DNA from: Streptomyces sp. CB00316 | GTDB lineage: Bacteria > Actinomycetota > Actinomycetes > Streptomycetales > Streptomycetaceae | Length of the DNA stretch: 64,000 nt | Assembly (NCBI RefSeq): GCF_001905595.1 | Contig: NZ_LIXI01000003.1 | Coordinates: 647,626-711,625, forward strand | Direction: 5' to 3' | In this document: piece by piece, positions 27,903-35,670 of the stretch | Layout: the number at the start of each line of letters is the position of its first letter | How positions within the stretch are numbered: the first letter of the stretch is position 1 | The notes under the pieces: generated by a model | The model's input: only the letters and a program-made list of their open reading frames with translations | Told to the model about the DNA's origin: nothing | The model's database searches: none | Translations under genes and position numbers: made by a program

Positions 27903-29579
27903 ATGACGGGCTCCCACGCGACATCCGGCAAGACCGCCCGGCCCGATCAGCGGGGCCGGGGCAGCGGAATGGCACTCCTCGTCATCGCCTCGTGCCAGCT
28001 GATGGTGGTTCTCGACATCACCATCGTCAACATCGCCCTCCCGCACATGCAGAAGTCCCTGGGCTTCTCCACCGAGAACCTGTCCTGGGTGGTCAACGCC
28101 TACACGCTGACCTTCGGCGGACTGCTGCTGCTCGGCGGGCGGCTCGGTGACATCCTCGGCCGTCGCCGCGTCTTCATCTTCGGTGTGCTGCTCTTCGTGC
28201 TCGCCTCGCTGCTCGGCGGACTCTCCCAGGAGTCCTGGCAGTTGCTGGCCGCCCGCTCGCTCCAGGGCGTCGGCGGTGCCATCGCCTCGCCGACCGCCCT
28301 GTCGCTGATCACCACGACCTTCCGCGAGGGCCCCGAACGCAACAGGGCGTTCGGGGTGTTCGCCGCGGTCTCGGCGGGCGGCAGCGCTATCGGGCTGCTG
28401 GCGGGCGGAGTGCTCGTCGAGTGGCTGGACTGGCGCTGGGTCCTGTTCGTGAACGTCCCCATCGGCCTGATCATCGCCTTCACCACGCCCCGCTACATCC
28501 GCGAGTCCGAACGCCACCCGGGCCACTTCGACGTCGTCGGCGCCCTCACCTCGACCGTCGGCATGGTTCTGCTGGTCTACGGCTTCATCCGCGCCTCCGA
28601 GGACGGCTGGAGCGACCCGCTCACCCTCGGATCCTTCGCGGTGGCGATCGCGCTGCTGGCGCTGTTCGTCTTCATCGAGAGCCGCTCCCGGCAGCCGATC
28701 ACCCCCCTGTGGATGTTCCGCGACCGCAACCGCGCCGGGACCTACACGATGATGCTGAGCCTCGCCGCGGCGATGTTCGGGATGTTCTTCTTCCTGACGC
28801 TCTTCGTCCAGAACGTGCTGGACTTCAGCCCTCTGCGGGCCGGACTCGCCTTCCTGCCGGTCAGCGCCGTCATCGCGGTCGGCGCGGGATTCGCCTCCCA
28901 GCTGCTGCCTCGGTGGGGGCCGAAACCCTTCATGGTGGCGGGCGCCCTGCTGGCCGCCATCGGGCTCGGCTGGCTCACGCTGACCGACGTCCACAGCACA
29001 TACCTCGGCTCCATCCTCGGCCCGATGCTCGTCTTCGGCCTGGGCATGGGCATGCAGTTCGTCTCCCTGACCCTCATGGCGGTCTCCGGCGTCGCCCCGA
29101 AGGAAGCCGGTGCGGCCTCCGGGGTCCTCAACGCGACCCAGCAGGTCGGCGGCTCCCTGGGACTCTCCATCCTGGTGACGATGTTCGGCACGGCCAGCCG
29201 CCACGAGTTCACCGACCAGTTGCCGCGCTTCCAGGAACAGGCCACTGCGGCCCAGTTGCTGCAGTTCGAGAGGACCAGGGAGCTGCCACCGCCCTGGGGG
29301 GACGACGTCCTCACCGCGGGCGTCTCCAGCGCCTTCGTCGTGGCGGCCTGCTTCGCCGTCTTCGCCGCGCTGGTCGCCCTGCTGGTCATCCAGGTCCGCG
29401 CCTCCGACCTGGCCCGGCTCCAGGGCGGCGCGACCCCCGGGGTGACGGCCCCGGGCGAGACGGCCTCCGACCGGACGGCCTGCGACGGGACCGACGAAAC
29501 GTCCGACACCTCCAGCACACCCCCCGGCACATCCCCCGACACAGCGAAAGGCCCCCACAGCCATGGACTGGACCCTTGA
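27903..29579 (+). CDS. DHA2-family (14-helix) multidrug MFS exporter
   Basis: 558 residues with 14 predicted membrane helices. Motif A variants and the DHA2 signature are visible: LMVVLDITIVNIALPHMQ in helix 1, GGRLGDILGRRRVF after helix 2, and AARSLQGVGGAIASPTALSLI in helix 4. The last ~60 residues are a Thr/Ser/Asp-rich cytoplasmic tail. Family members expel drugs and dyes by proton antiport. Being downstream of the phenolic-lipid operon it might export or protect against products, but 158 non-coding bases separate them. It overlaps the next gene by 17 bases. Confidence 0.85.
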   Translation: MTGSHATSGKTARPDQRGRGSGMALLVIASCQLMVVLDITIVNIALPHMQKSLGFSTENLSWVVNAYTLTFGGLLLLGGRLGDILGRRRVFIFGVLLFVLASLLGGLSQESWQLLAARSLQGVGGAIASPTALSLITTTFREGPERNRAFGVFAAVSAGGSAIGLLAGGVLVEWLDWRWVLFVNVPIGLIIAFTTPRYIRESERHPGHFDVVGALTSTVGMVLLVYGFIRASEDGWSDPLTLGSFAVAIALLALFVFIESRSRQPITPLWMFRDRNRAGTYTMMLSLAAAMFGMFFFLTLFVQNVLDFSPLRAGLAFLPVSAVIAVGAGFASQLLPRWGPKPFMVAGALLAAIGLGWLTLTDVHSTYLGSILGPMLVFGLGMGMQFVSLTLMAVSGVAPKEAGAASGVLNATQQVGGSLGLSILVTMFGTASRHEFTDQLPRFQEQATAAQLLQFERTRELPPPWGDDVLTAGVSSAFVVAACFAVFAALVALLVIQVRASDLARLQGGATPGVTAPGETASDRTACDGTDETSDTSSTPPGTSPDTAKGPHSHGLDP

Positions 29580-30018
29580 AGTGATCGTGCTCCCCGTGAC
29601 CGACCTGGACCGGGCCCGTGACTTCTACCGGGACAAGCTCGGCTTCCACGTCGACATCGACGGCGAGGTGATGCCGGGGGCGCGCGTCGTCCAGCTCACC
29701 CCGCCCGGCTCGGGCTGCTCGATCGCCCTGACCGACGGCGTGCCGAACCCCACGGGGGACCCGCAGCCGGGCACGTACCACGGCCTCCAGCTCTGCGTCA
29801 CCGACATCGACGCCGCCCACGCGGAGCTCGTCGCCCGCGGGGTGGAGGTCTCCGAGCCGCAGCGGTACGCCCCCGAGGACGGGGCCGCGTTCATGTACTT
29901 CACCGACCCGGACGGCAACGGCTGGGCCGTACAGGAGTACCGCCGCCGGCTGACCGAGCCCCTGCACCAGGTCCTCGCCGATCTGGCCGCGAAGGGGGCC
30001 GGGGAGACGGCGGACTGA
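29563..30018 (+). CDS. VOC (glyoxalase/bleomycin-resistance) family protein
   Basis: 151 residues with two beta-alpha-beta-beta-beta modules of the VOC fold: EVIVLPVTDLDRARDFYRDKLGFHVDID at the N-terminus and HGLQLCVTDIDAAHAELVARGVEVSEPQ...MYFTDPDGNGWAVQEY in the second half. Metal-ligand Glu in VQEY is present. The start ATG lies inside the end of the exporter gene (17-base overlap), implying coupled translation and a joint detoxification role. Substrate not inferable. Confidence 0.82.
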   Translation: MDWTLEVIVLPVTDLDRARDFYRDKLGFHVDIDGEVMPGARVVQLTPPGSGCSIALTDGVPNPTGDPQPGTYHGLQLCVTDIDAAHAELVARGVEVSEPQRYAPEDGAAFMYFTDPDGNGWAVQEYRRRLTEPLHQVLADLAAKGAGETAD

Positions 30019-30157
30019 CCCGCTCGTCCCCTTTGTTCCTCGCACACCCGCCCACCGCGGCCCGCACCGCCCGCCACGGTGGATCGCGCCGCCCCGGTCC
30101 ACCACAATGCTCCCCGTATCACCGCAGTGATCCATGAACACGAGGGAGCAGCATCCA

Positions 30158-30556
30158 ATGGCCGGCAACGCAGACATGGTGGCCTTCGTCCGGGCGCGTC
30201 TCGCCGATGAGGAACAGGTCGCCCTGGCTGCCGGCGGGGACCGATGGCGGTGCCCGGCGGATGTGCCCGGAGAGGTCCACGACCGCAGAGGCGGCGTCGC
30301 GTTCACGGTGCGGGACAGCGGCTTCGACCATCACATCGCCCTGCAGGACCCCGCCCGCACCCTGGAGCGCATCGAGACGCACCGGGTGCTGCTCGGCGAG
30401 TACGTGGAGGTCGCCGAGCTGGACACCGACCGCCCGGCCCAGGACTTCCGGTCCGGCCGGGCGGTGGGCCTGGGCTTCGCCGTACGGCAGTTGGCCGCCG
30501 AGTACGCCGGGCACCCGGACTATCAGGCGCGGTGGCTGCCCCGGTTCATCCAGTAG
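30158..30556 (+). CDS. DUF6221-like protein
   Basis: 132 residues from the ATG at 30158 (GGGAG about 10 bases upstream). The pattern MVAFVRARLADEEQVA, DHHIALQDPARTLERIETHRVLLGEY and LAAEYAGHPDYQARWLPRF agrees with my memory of DUF6221, a Streptomyces-specific family of unknown role common near accessory genes. An upstream in-frame ATG at 30134 would add eight residues. Confidence 0.7.
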   Translation: MAGNADMVAFVRARLADEEQVALAAGGDRWRCPADVPGEVHDRRGGVAFTVRDSGFDHHIALQDPARTLERIETHRVLLGEYVEVAELDTDRPAQDFRSGRAVGLGFAVRQLAAEYAGHPDYQARWLPRFIQ

Positions 30557-30583
30557 GGGGGCGCGGGGCGTCGGGAAGCAGTA

Positions 30584-30601
30584 ACTTACTCACAAGTAAG
30601 T
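30584..30601. promoter_or_regulatory. Inverted-repeat operator ahead of the DoxX-like gene
   Basis: A perfect 7-bp inverted repeat with a 4-base spacer, ACTTACT-CACA-AGTAAGT. It lies 70 bases before the small membrane protein gene at 30672 and is the AT-richest spot locally. Size and symmetry suit a TetR-type repressor site; no regulator gene is adjacent, so the binding protein is unknown. Confidence 0.5.
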
Positions 30602-30671
30602 CGAGTTCCCGGCCCTCAAGGCCCTGAGAGCCTTCGAGGCCTGCCCCCGCTGCCTCGCCCAAGGAGACCCC

Positions 30672-31049
30672 ATGTCCTCCCGGACGCGTTCCCCCCTGCT
30701 GCTCGCCGGACTCATGGCGGGAGCGGGGGTGCTCCACTTCGCCGTCCCGAAGGCGTTCGACGCCACCGTGCCCCGGATCCTGCCCGGTGAGCCCCGAACC
30801 TGGACGTACGCGAGCGGAGTGGTCGAACTCGCCCTGGCCGCGGGCCTCGCGTACCCCCGGACGCGGGGTGCCGCCGCCCGCGCGACCGCGAACTTCTTCG
30901 TCGGGGTGTTTCCAGCCAATGTGCAGATGGCCGTCGACTGGCGCGGCCGGCCCCGGCCGCAGCGGGCCGCCGCCCTGGTCAGGCTGCCCCTCCAGCTGCC
31001 GCTGGTCCTGTGGGCGCGGAGCGTCGCCCGGAGCGCCGACACGCCCTGA
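30672..31049 (+). CDS. DoxX-like small membrane protein
   Basis: 125 residues with four hydrophobic segments. The opening LLLAGLMAGAGVLHFAVPKAFDATVPRILPGEPRTWTYASGVVELALA resembles the DoxX/MauE-type four-helix fold, in which a His after helix 1 and a Glu in helix 2 are conserved. AAGGAG lies upstream of the ATG. The function of this small branch is unknown; larger DoxX proteins are linked to thiol redox balance. Confidence 0.7.
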   Translation: MSSRTRSPLLLAGLMAGAGVLHFAVPKAFDATVPRILPGEPRTWTYASGVVELALAAGLAYPRTRGAAARATANFFVGVFPANVQMAVDWRGRPRPQRAAALVRLPLQLPLVLWARSVARSADTP

Positions 31050-31132
31050 ACGGGGCGTAGTCGGTGTGGTTCGAGCCACCTGCTCGGAGGAAGATCCACA
31101 CCAAAATGGCGTTGCTCTCTGGTGAGGAGTGA

Positions 31133-31486
<354 letters not shown>

Positions 31487-31501
31487 TCCGGGTTGAACGA
31501 A

Positions 31502-31543
31502 CCCTCGGCCCCCCAGGACGCTCGCGTCCTGGGGGGCCGAGGG
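31502..31543 (+). terminator. 19-bp hairpin terminator after the cold-shock gene
   Basis: Perfect 19-bp arms (31502-31520 and 31525-31543) with a 4-base loop, just after the stop codon of the cold-shock gene. Confidence 0.85.
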
Positions 31544-31661
31544 CGTCCGGGGCCGGTTCCGAGCGGATCGGCCCGGTCCGGTTCGCTCGGCGGATGCCGG
31601 GTACCCGGGGTGTCCGAGCCGTAGTTCCCGGAGCTTCCGGGACGAGCAGGAAGGACATCCC

Positions 31662-31790
31662 ATGCTGAAGGCCATCGCCGATGTGCTGCGGTCCGTCGGA
31701 GGCGCCATGGCCACCGTGGTCACGCTGCCCTTCCGGGCCCTCGCCCGCCTCTTCGGGGGCGCGTCGAGCACGGCGCGCGGACACCACTGA
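31662..31790 (+). CDS. Small protein with LPFRALARLFGG motif (42 aa)
   Basis: A 42-residue protein beginning LKAIADVLRSVGGAMATVV and containing TLPFRALARLFGGAS, an amphipathic or membrane-associated helix followed by a basic patch. The motif recurs, as I recall, in small Streptomyces proteins without assigned function. AGGAAGGA precedes the ATG at good distance, and a perfect terminator hairpin follows the stop, so this is a genuine short gene. Confidence 0.65.
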   Translation: MLKAIADVLRSVGGAMATVVTLPFRALARLFGGASSTARGHH

Positions 31791-31822
31791 GCTGACGCGT
31801 ACGACTGTGCCGATGTGTGCGA

Positions 31823-31865
31823 AAGGCCCGTGCCCCGGTCCGTGAAGGACCGGGGCACGGGCCTT
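31823..31865. terminator. Bidirectional 19-bp hairpin terminator
   Basis: Perfect 19-bp arms (31823-31841 and 31847-31865) with a 5-base loop between the convergent 42-aa gene and the minus-strand hydrophilic gene. Confidence 0.85.
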
Positions 31866-31895
31866 GGGTATGTCCGTCCCGTCCGCAGCGAGCGC

Positions 31896-32147
31896 CTACC
31901 CCGTGGACTCGTCCGGAGTCGGGTGATCCTCGGGGTGCGCGCCGGCGTTGCGCGGCTCGTCCTTGCCGGAACCCGCCTCGTCCGGGTCGGGCCGGTCGCC
32001 GCTCTCGCGGGCGACCCGCTCCGGAATCGGTATGTCGAGGGCGTCCTCGCCCTCCTTGGTCTGCTGGTCCGGCAGGTCCGCCGGTACGGGAGGCGGGCTG
32101 CCGGAAGCCCCGGTGTACGCGGGGCCTTCCGGCCTGCGGTCGGTCAT
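31896..32147 (-). CDS. Small hydrophilic, disordered protein (83 aa)
   Basis: 83 residues, rich in Pro, Asp, Glu and Gly, with no hydrophobic core (PPVPADLPDQQTKEGEDALDIPIPERVARESGDRPDPDEAG), so likely disordered. GGAAGGA lies 6-12 bases before the ATG at 32147. Homologous short proteins occur in many streptomycetes; no function known. The 216 bases between it and the divergent DUF5133-like gene show no clear operator. Confidence 0.65.
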   Translation of the reverse strand: MTDRRPEGPAYTGASGSPPPVPADLPDQQTKEGEDALDIPIPERVARESGDRPDPDEAGSGKDEPRNAGAHPEDHPTPDESTG

Positions 32148-32363
32148 GAGAGTTCCTTCCGTGCTGCCCCGGAGAGTCCGGGGACGGGTCGTCCGTCCTG
32201 CTGGGTACCCATTGCGGCGCGATCGATTCACCGCCGGACGGGCATGGGGAGACTTCCCACACGGGGGTGTGTTCCGGACGGGCGGGGGTACCCGGGCTGT
32301 GCCTGAGCACACAACCCGGGCACATGACATTCACACGAAGAATCCCGCGGAAGGATCCCCCGC

Positions 32364-32591
32364 ATGCTGATGGCCCACCCCACCGTGCTGCGTAACCTCG
32401 TCGAGCAGTACGGGGCCCTGCGCCTGCTGCACGCGGAGAGCGGCAGCACCGAGGCGCGGCAGCGCATGGACGATGTGGCCTACACCCTGTGCGTCTCGAC
32501 GGGCACGGGCGATGTCGACAGCGCGCTGGTCGCCGCCCGGCACCGGTTGCCGGGGGCCCGTCCCGAGGACGATTCCGTCCTCTCGGCCTGA
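32364..32591 (+). CDS. DUF5133-like protein
   Basis: 75 residues. The line MLMAHPTVLRNLVEQYGALR...RQRMDDVAYTLCVSTGTGDVDSALVAAR fits the Streptomyces DUF5133 family as I recall it: two helices, with a conserved YTLCVSTGT linker. These proteins often accompany stress or developmental genes but have no known activity. It is followed after 7 bases by the carboxylate-amine ligase gene and is probably co-transcribed with it. Confidence 0.75.
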   Translation: MLMAHPTVLRNLVEQYGALRLLHAESGSTEARQRMDDVAYTLCVSTGTGDVDSALVAARHRLPGARPEDDSVLSA

Positions 32592-32598
32592 TCGCCGG

Positions 32599-33714
32599 AT
32601 GAACACCGAAGGGGTGGGAACTGTGGTGCGGACCGTGGGCGTGGAAGAGGAACTGCTGTTGGTCGACCCGGACAGCGGGGAGGCGCGCGCCCTGTCCACG
32701 GCCGTGCTGGCACTCGCCGAGAAGGACGCGGAAGGAGAGTCGGCCTTCGAGTCGGAGCTGCACCGCCAGCAGCTGGAGTTCGCCACGCATCCCTGCCGCG
32801 AGATGGACGAGATCGCCGACGCGGTGCAGCGGTGGCGCGCCGAGGCGAGCCGCCACGCCGCCGACGTGGGAGCTTCGGTCGCGGCCCTGGCGACCTCGCC
32901 GCTGCCGGTGAGCCCCATGATCGGCACGGGGGAGCGGTACAACTGGATGGCGGAGCGCTACGGGCTGACCGCCCAGGAGCAGCTGACCTGTGGATGCCAC
33001 GTGCACGTCTCGGTCGAGTCGGACGAGGAGGGCGTCGCCGTGCTTGACCGGATCCGCGGCTGGCTGCCGGTCCTGCTCGCCCTGAGCGGCAACTCGCCCT
33101 TCTGGCAGGCGCAGGACACCCAGTACGCCAGCTACCGCAGCCGGGTGTGGGGCAGGTGGCCCTCCGCCGGGCCCGTGGAGCTCCACGGCTCCGCCGAGCG
33201 CTACCACGAGCTCGTGAAGACCCTCGTCGGCACCGGCGTGCTCAAGGACGAGGGGATGGTCTACTTCGACGCGCGCCTCTCGCACACCTACCCCACAGTG
33301 GAGGTCAGGATCGCCGACGTCTGCCTGGACCCGGCGGACACGGTGCTGCTGGCCACGCTGGTGCGGGCGCTCGTGGAGACGGCCGCGCGGGAGTGGCGCG
33401 CCGGGGAACCCGCCCCGGACACCGGTGTGGCGCTGCTGCGGGTGGCGTCCTGGCAGTCGGCCCGTTCGGGTCTGGAGGACCGGCTGATCCACCCTCGCAC
33501 CCTGCGGCCCGAGCCCGCGGCCGACGTGCTCCAGGCGCTCCTGGCCCATGTGCGGGACGCCCTGGAGGACAGCGGCGATCTCAAGGCCGCGCAGAAGGCG
33601 CTGGCCGCCCTGGAACGGCGCGGCAACGGCGCCAGGGTCCAGCGCGAGATCCTGGAGCGGACCGGAAGCCTCCGCGACACCGTCGCGGAATGCGTCCGCA
33701 TCACGGGGGGATGA
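32599..33714 (+). CDS. Carboxylate-amine ligase / glutamate--cysteine ligase 2 (YbdK family)
   Basis: 371 residues of the GCS2/YbdK family. VGVEEELLLVDPDSGEA starts the fold; substrate/metal elements include ELHRQQLEFATHPC, TCGCHVHVSV and DARLSHTYPTVEVRIADVC. The family shows weak gamma-glutamyl ligase activity; in actinobacteria it is distinct from mycothiol synthesis and its physiological substrate is unclear. The ATG at 32599 is used; a GTG at 32623 preceded by AAGGGGTGGGA is an equally good start and lies closer to the family's usual N-terminus. Confidence 0.85.
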   Translation: MNTEGVGTVVRTVGVEEELLLVDPDSGEARALSTAVLALAEKDAEGESAFESELHRQQLEFATHPCREMDEIADAVQRWRAEASRHAADVGASVAALATSPLPVSPMIGTGERYNWMAERYGLTAQEQLTCGCHVHVSVESDEEGVAVLDRIRGWLPVLLALSGNSPFWQAQDTQYASYRSRVWGRWPSAGPVELHGSAERYHELVKTLVGTGVLKDEGMVYFDARLSHTYPTVEVRIADVCLDPADTVLLATLVRALVETAAREWRAGEPAPDTGVALLRVASWQSARSGLEDRLIHPRTLRPEPAADVLQALLAHVRDALEDSGDLKAAQKALAALERRGNGARVQREILERTGSLRDTVAECVRITGG

Positions 33715-33765
33715 GAAGAACGATTGGCGACACGACCGCATGACCTGTGAGGAAAGGAGCAGCAC

Positions 33766-34329
33766 ATGGCCACCACCGATCTCGGCAACCGCCGGATCCT
33801 GGCGATCGTCACCAACTACGGGGTCGAGCAGGACGAGCTCGTCGTCCCCGTGAAGCACCTGCGCGACAACGGGGCCCAGGTCAGTGTGGCGGCGGTCTCC
33901 GGCGACGAGATCCGCACCCTCGTGGGCGACCGCGCCCCCGGGGACACCGTGCGGCCCGACCTCACGCTGGCGGACGTCGACCCCGCCGCGTACGACCTCC
34001 TGCTCGTCCCGGGCGGCACGCTCAACGCCGACACCCTGCGCCTCCAGGACGCCTCCACCCGGATCGTCAGCTCGTTCGCGGCCTCCGGCCGGCCCGTCGC
34101 GGCCATCTGCCACGGCCCGTGGGCGCTCATCGAGGGCGGCTACGTCCAGGGCAAGACCCTGACCTCGTACGCGTCCCTGAAGACCGACATCACCAACGCC
34201 GGCGGCTCCTGGGTCGACAAGTCGGTCGTCCGCGACGACGAGGGCGGCTGGCCGCTGATCACGTCGCGGAACCCCGACGACCTGAAGGACTTCCTCCGCG
34301 AGATCGACGCGGCCCTCACCGAGTCCTGA
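33766..34329 (+). CDS. DJ-1/PfpI family (type 1 glutamine amidotransferase-like) protein
   Basis: 187 residues, the usual length. The nucleophile elbow is AAICHGPWALIEGGYVQGKTLTSY (Cys near residue 112), with an acidic residue in VEQDELVVPVKHL and the strand DLLLVPGG. PfpI-like members act as deglycases, chaperones or proteases under stress. GAGGAAAGGAG precedes the ATG. About 180 bases with an inverted repeat separate it from the hydrogenase genes, so it is not part of that operon. Confidence 0.85.
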   Translation: MATTDLGNRRILAIVTNYGVEQDELVVPVKHLRDNGAQVSVAAVSGDEIRTLVGDRAPGDTVRPDLTLADVDPAAYDLLLVPGGTLNADTLRLQDASTRIVSSFAASGRPVAAICHGPWALIEGGYVQGKTLTSYASLKTDITNAGGSWVDKSVVRDDEGGWPLITSRNPDDLKDFLREIDAALTES

Positions 34330-34425
34330 CGCACGCCCGACGGCCTCCGTTCGCGTACCGCGGCGGGGGCCGTCGGCACGTCCGCGTACGCAGGGGGTGC
34401 AGGGCGGCAATAGGGCCACCGCGCA

Positions 34426-34476
34426 CTTACCGGCCGGGACGCGCACGCGGTATCCAGGAGACAGGCTGCCGGTAAG
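34426..34476. promoter_or_regulatory. Inverted repeat in the hydrogenase promoter region
   Basis: CTTACCGGC (34426-34434) and its exact complement GCCGGTAAG (34468-34476) are separated by 33 bases, ending 34 bases before the small-subunit start. Half-sites about four helical turns apart could bind two dimers of a regulator or flank the promoter. The cluster's own PadR protein is a candidate, though the sites do not look like a typical PadR operator. Confidence 0.4.
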
Positions 34477-34510
34477 AAGCTCCTGAAGCGGGCCGACCCG
34501 AGGAGGGCCC

Positions 34511-35593
34511 ATGGATGCCCCGACCGTGACCACGGCCGACACGGACGTGATGGACACACCTCAGGAAGACCCGACCGTACACATCCTCTGGATCAACGCG
34601 GGGCTGAGCTGCGACGGGGACTCGGTCTCCCTCACCGCCGCCACCCAGCCGAGCATCGAGGAACTCGCTCTCGGCGCCCTGCCCGGTCTGCCCAAGGTGG
34701 CGGTCCACTGGCCCCTCATCGACTACGAGTGCGGACCCGTCCAGGGCGCCGACAACTTCGTGGAATGGTTCTTCAAGGCCGACCGGGGCGAACTGGAACC
34801 CTTCGTCCTGGTGGTCGAGGGCTCCATCCCGAACGAGCGCATCAAGCCCGAGGGCTACTGGTGCGGCTTCGGCGACGACCCCGAGACCGGTCAGCCGATC
34901 ACCACCAGCGAGTGGCTGGACCGACTCACCCCCAAAGCCCTCGCGGTCGTCGCCATCGGCACCTGCGCCACCTACGGCGGCATCCACGCGATGGCGGGCA
35001 ACCCCACCGGAGCCATGGGCGTACCCGACTACCTGGGCTGGGAGTGGAAGTCGAAGGCGGGTATCCCGATCGTCTGCATCCCCGGCTGCCCCGTCCATCC
35101 CGACAACGCCTCCGAGACCCTGCTGTACCTGCTCTACCAGGCCGCCGGCGCCGCGCCCATGATTCCGCTGGACGAGGAGCTGCGGCCCACTTGGCTGTTC
35201 GGCGCCACCGTCCACGAGGGCTGTGACCGGGCGGGCTACTACGAGCAGGGCCAGTTCGCCGACGAGTACGGCTCCCCGCAGTGCCTGGTCAAGCTCGGCT
35301 GCTGGGGCCCGGTCGTCAAGTGCAACGTACCCAAGCGCGGCTGGATCAACGGCGTCGGCGGCTGCCCCAACGTCGGCGGCATCTGCATCGCCTGCACGAT
35401 GCCGGGCTTCCCCGACAAGTTCATGCCGTTCATGGACGAGCCACCCGGCGGCCACGTCTCGGCCGCGGCGAGCGGGATCTACGGCTCCGTCGTCCGCCGG
35501 CTGCGCAGCTTCACCGTGAAGACGGCCGACAAGGAACCGAAGTGGCGGACCAAGACCGACACCATCAAGACCGGCTACCGGCCGCCCTGGTGA
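34511..35593 (+). CDS. hhyS: [NiFe]-hydrogenase small subunit, high-affinity actinobacterial type (group 1h/5)
   Basis: 360 residues. It carries the electron-transfer iron-sulphur clusters and pairs with the large subunit at 35671. The proximal-cluster start is CDGD (Cys34, Asp37) instead of CxxC, the Cys3Asp ligation reported for actinobacterial-type hydrogenases. Further cysteines lie in GTCATYGG, CIPGCPVHPDN, EGCDRAG, CLVKLGCWGPVVKCN and GGCPNVGGICIACTMPGFPDKF. There is no twin-arginine signal, unlike many uptake hydrogenases, so the complex should be cytoplasmic-side. Such enzymes oxidise H2 at atmospheric levels and support spores or starved cells. GGAGGG precedes the ATG. Confidence 0.93.
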   Translation: MDAPTVTTADTDVMDTPQEDPTVHILWINAGLSCDGDSVSLTAATQPSIEELALGALPGLPKVAVHWPLIDYECGPVQGADNFVEWFFKADRGELEPFVLVVEGSIPNERIKPEGYWCGFGDDPETGQPITTSEWLDRLTPKALAVVAIGTCATYGGIHAMAGNPTGAMGVPDYLGWEWKSKAGIPIVCIPGCPVHPDNASETLLYLLYQAAGAAPMIPLDEELRPTWLFGATVHEGCDRAGYYEQGQFADEYGSPQCLVKLGCWGPVVKCNVPKRGWINGVGGCPNVGGICIACTMPGFPDKFMPFMDEPPGGHVSAAASGIYGSVVRRLRSFTVKTADKEPKWRTKTDTIKTGYRPPW

Positions 35594-35670
35594 CCCGGAC
35601 CCCCGGCGATCCCGGGGAGCCGTAGGCCAGGACGGGCAGCGACGACCCACCAGAAAGGCGGCGCGGGACC

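Noticed and set aside
34330..34510. A second Nur box before the hydrogenase genes
   Set aside because: No TTGC-N7-GCAA arrangement was found; TGCAGGGCGGCAA is too divergent.
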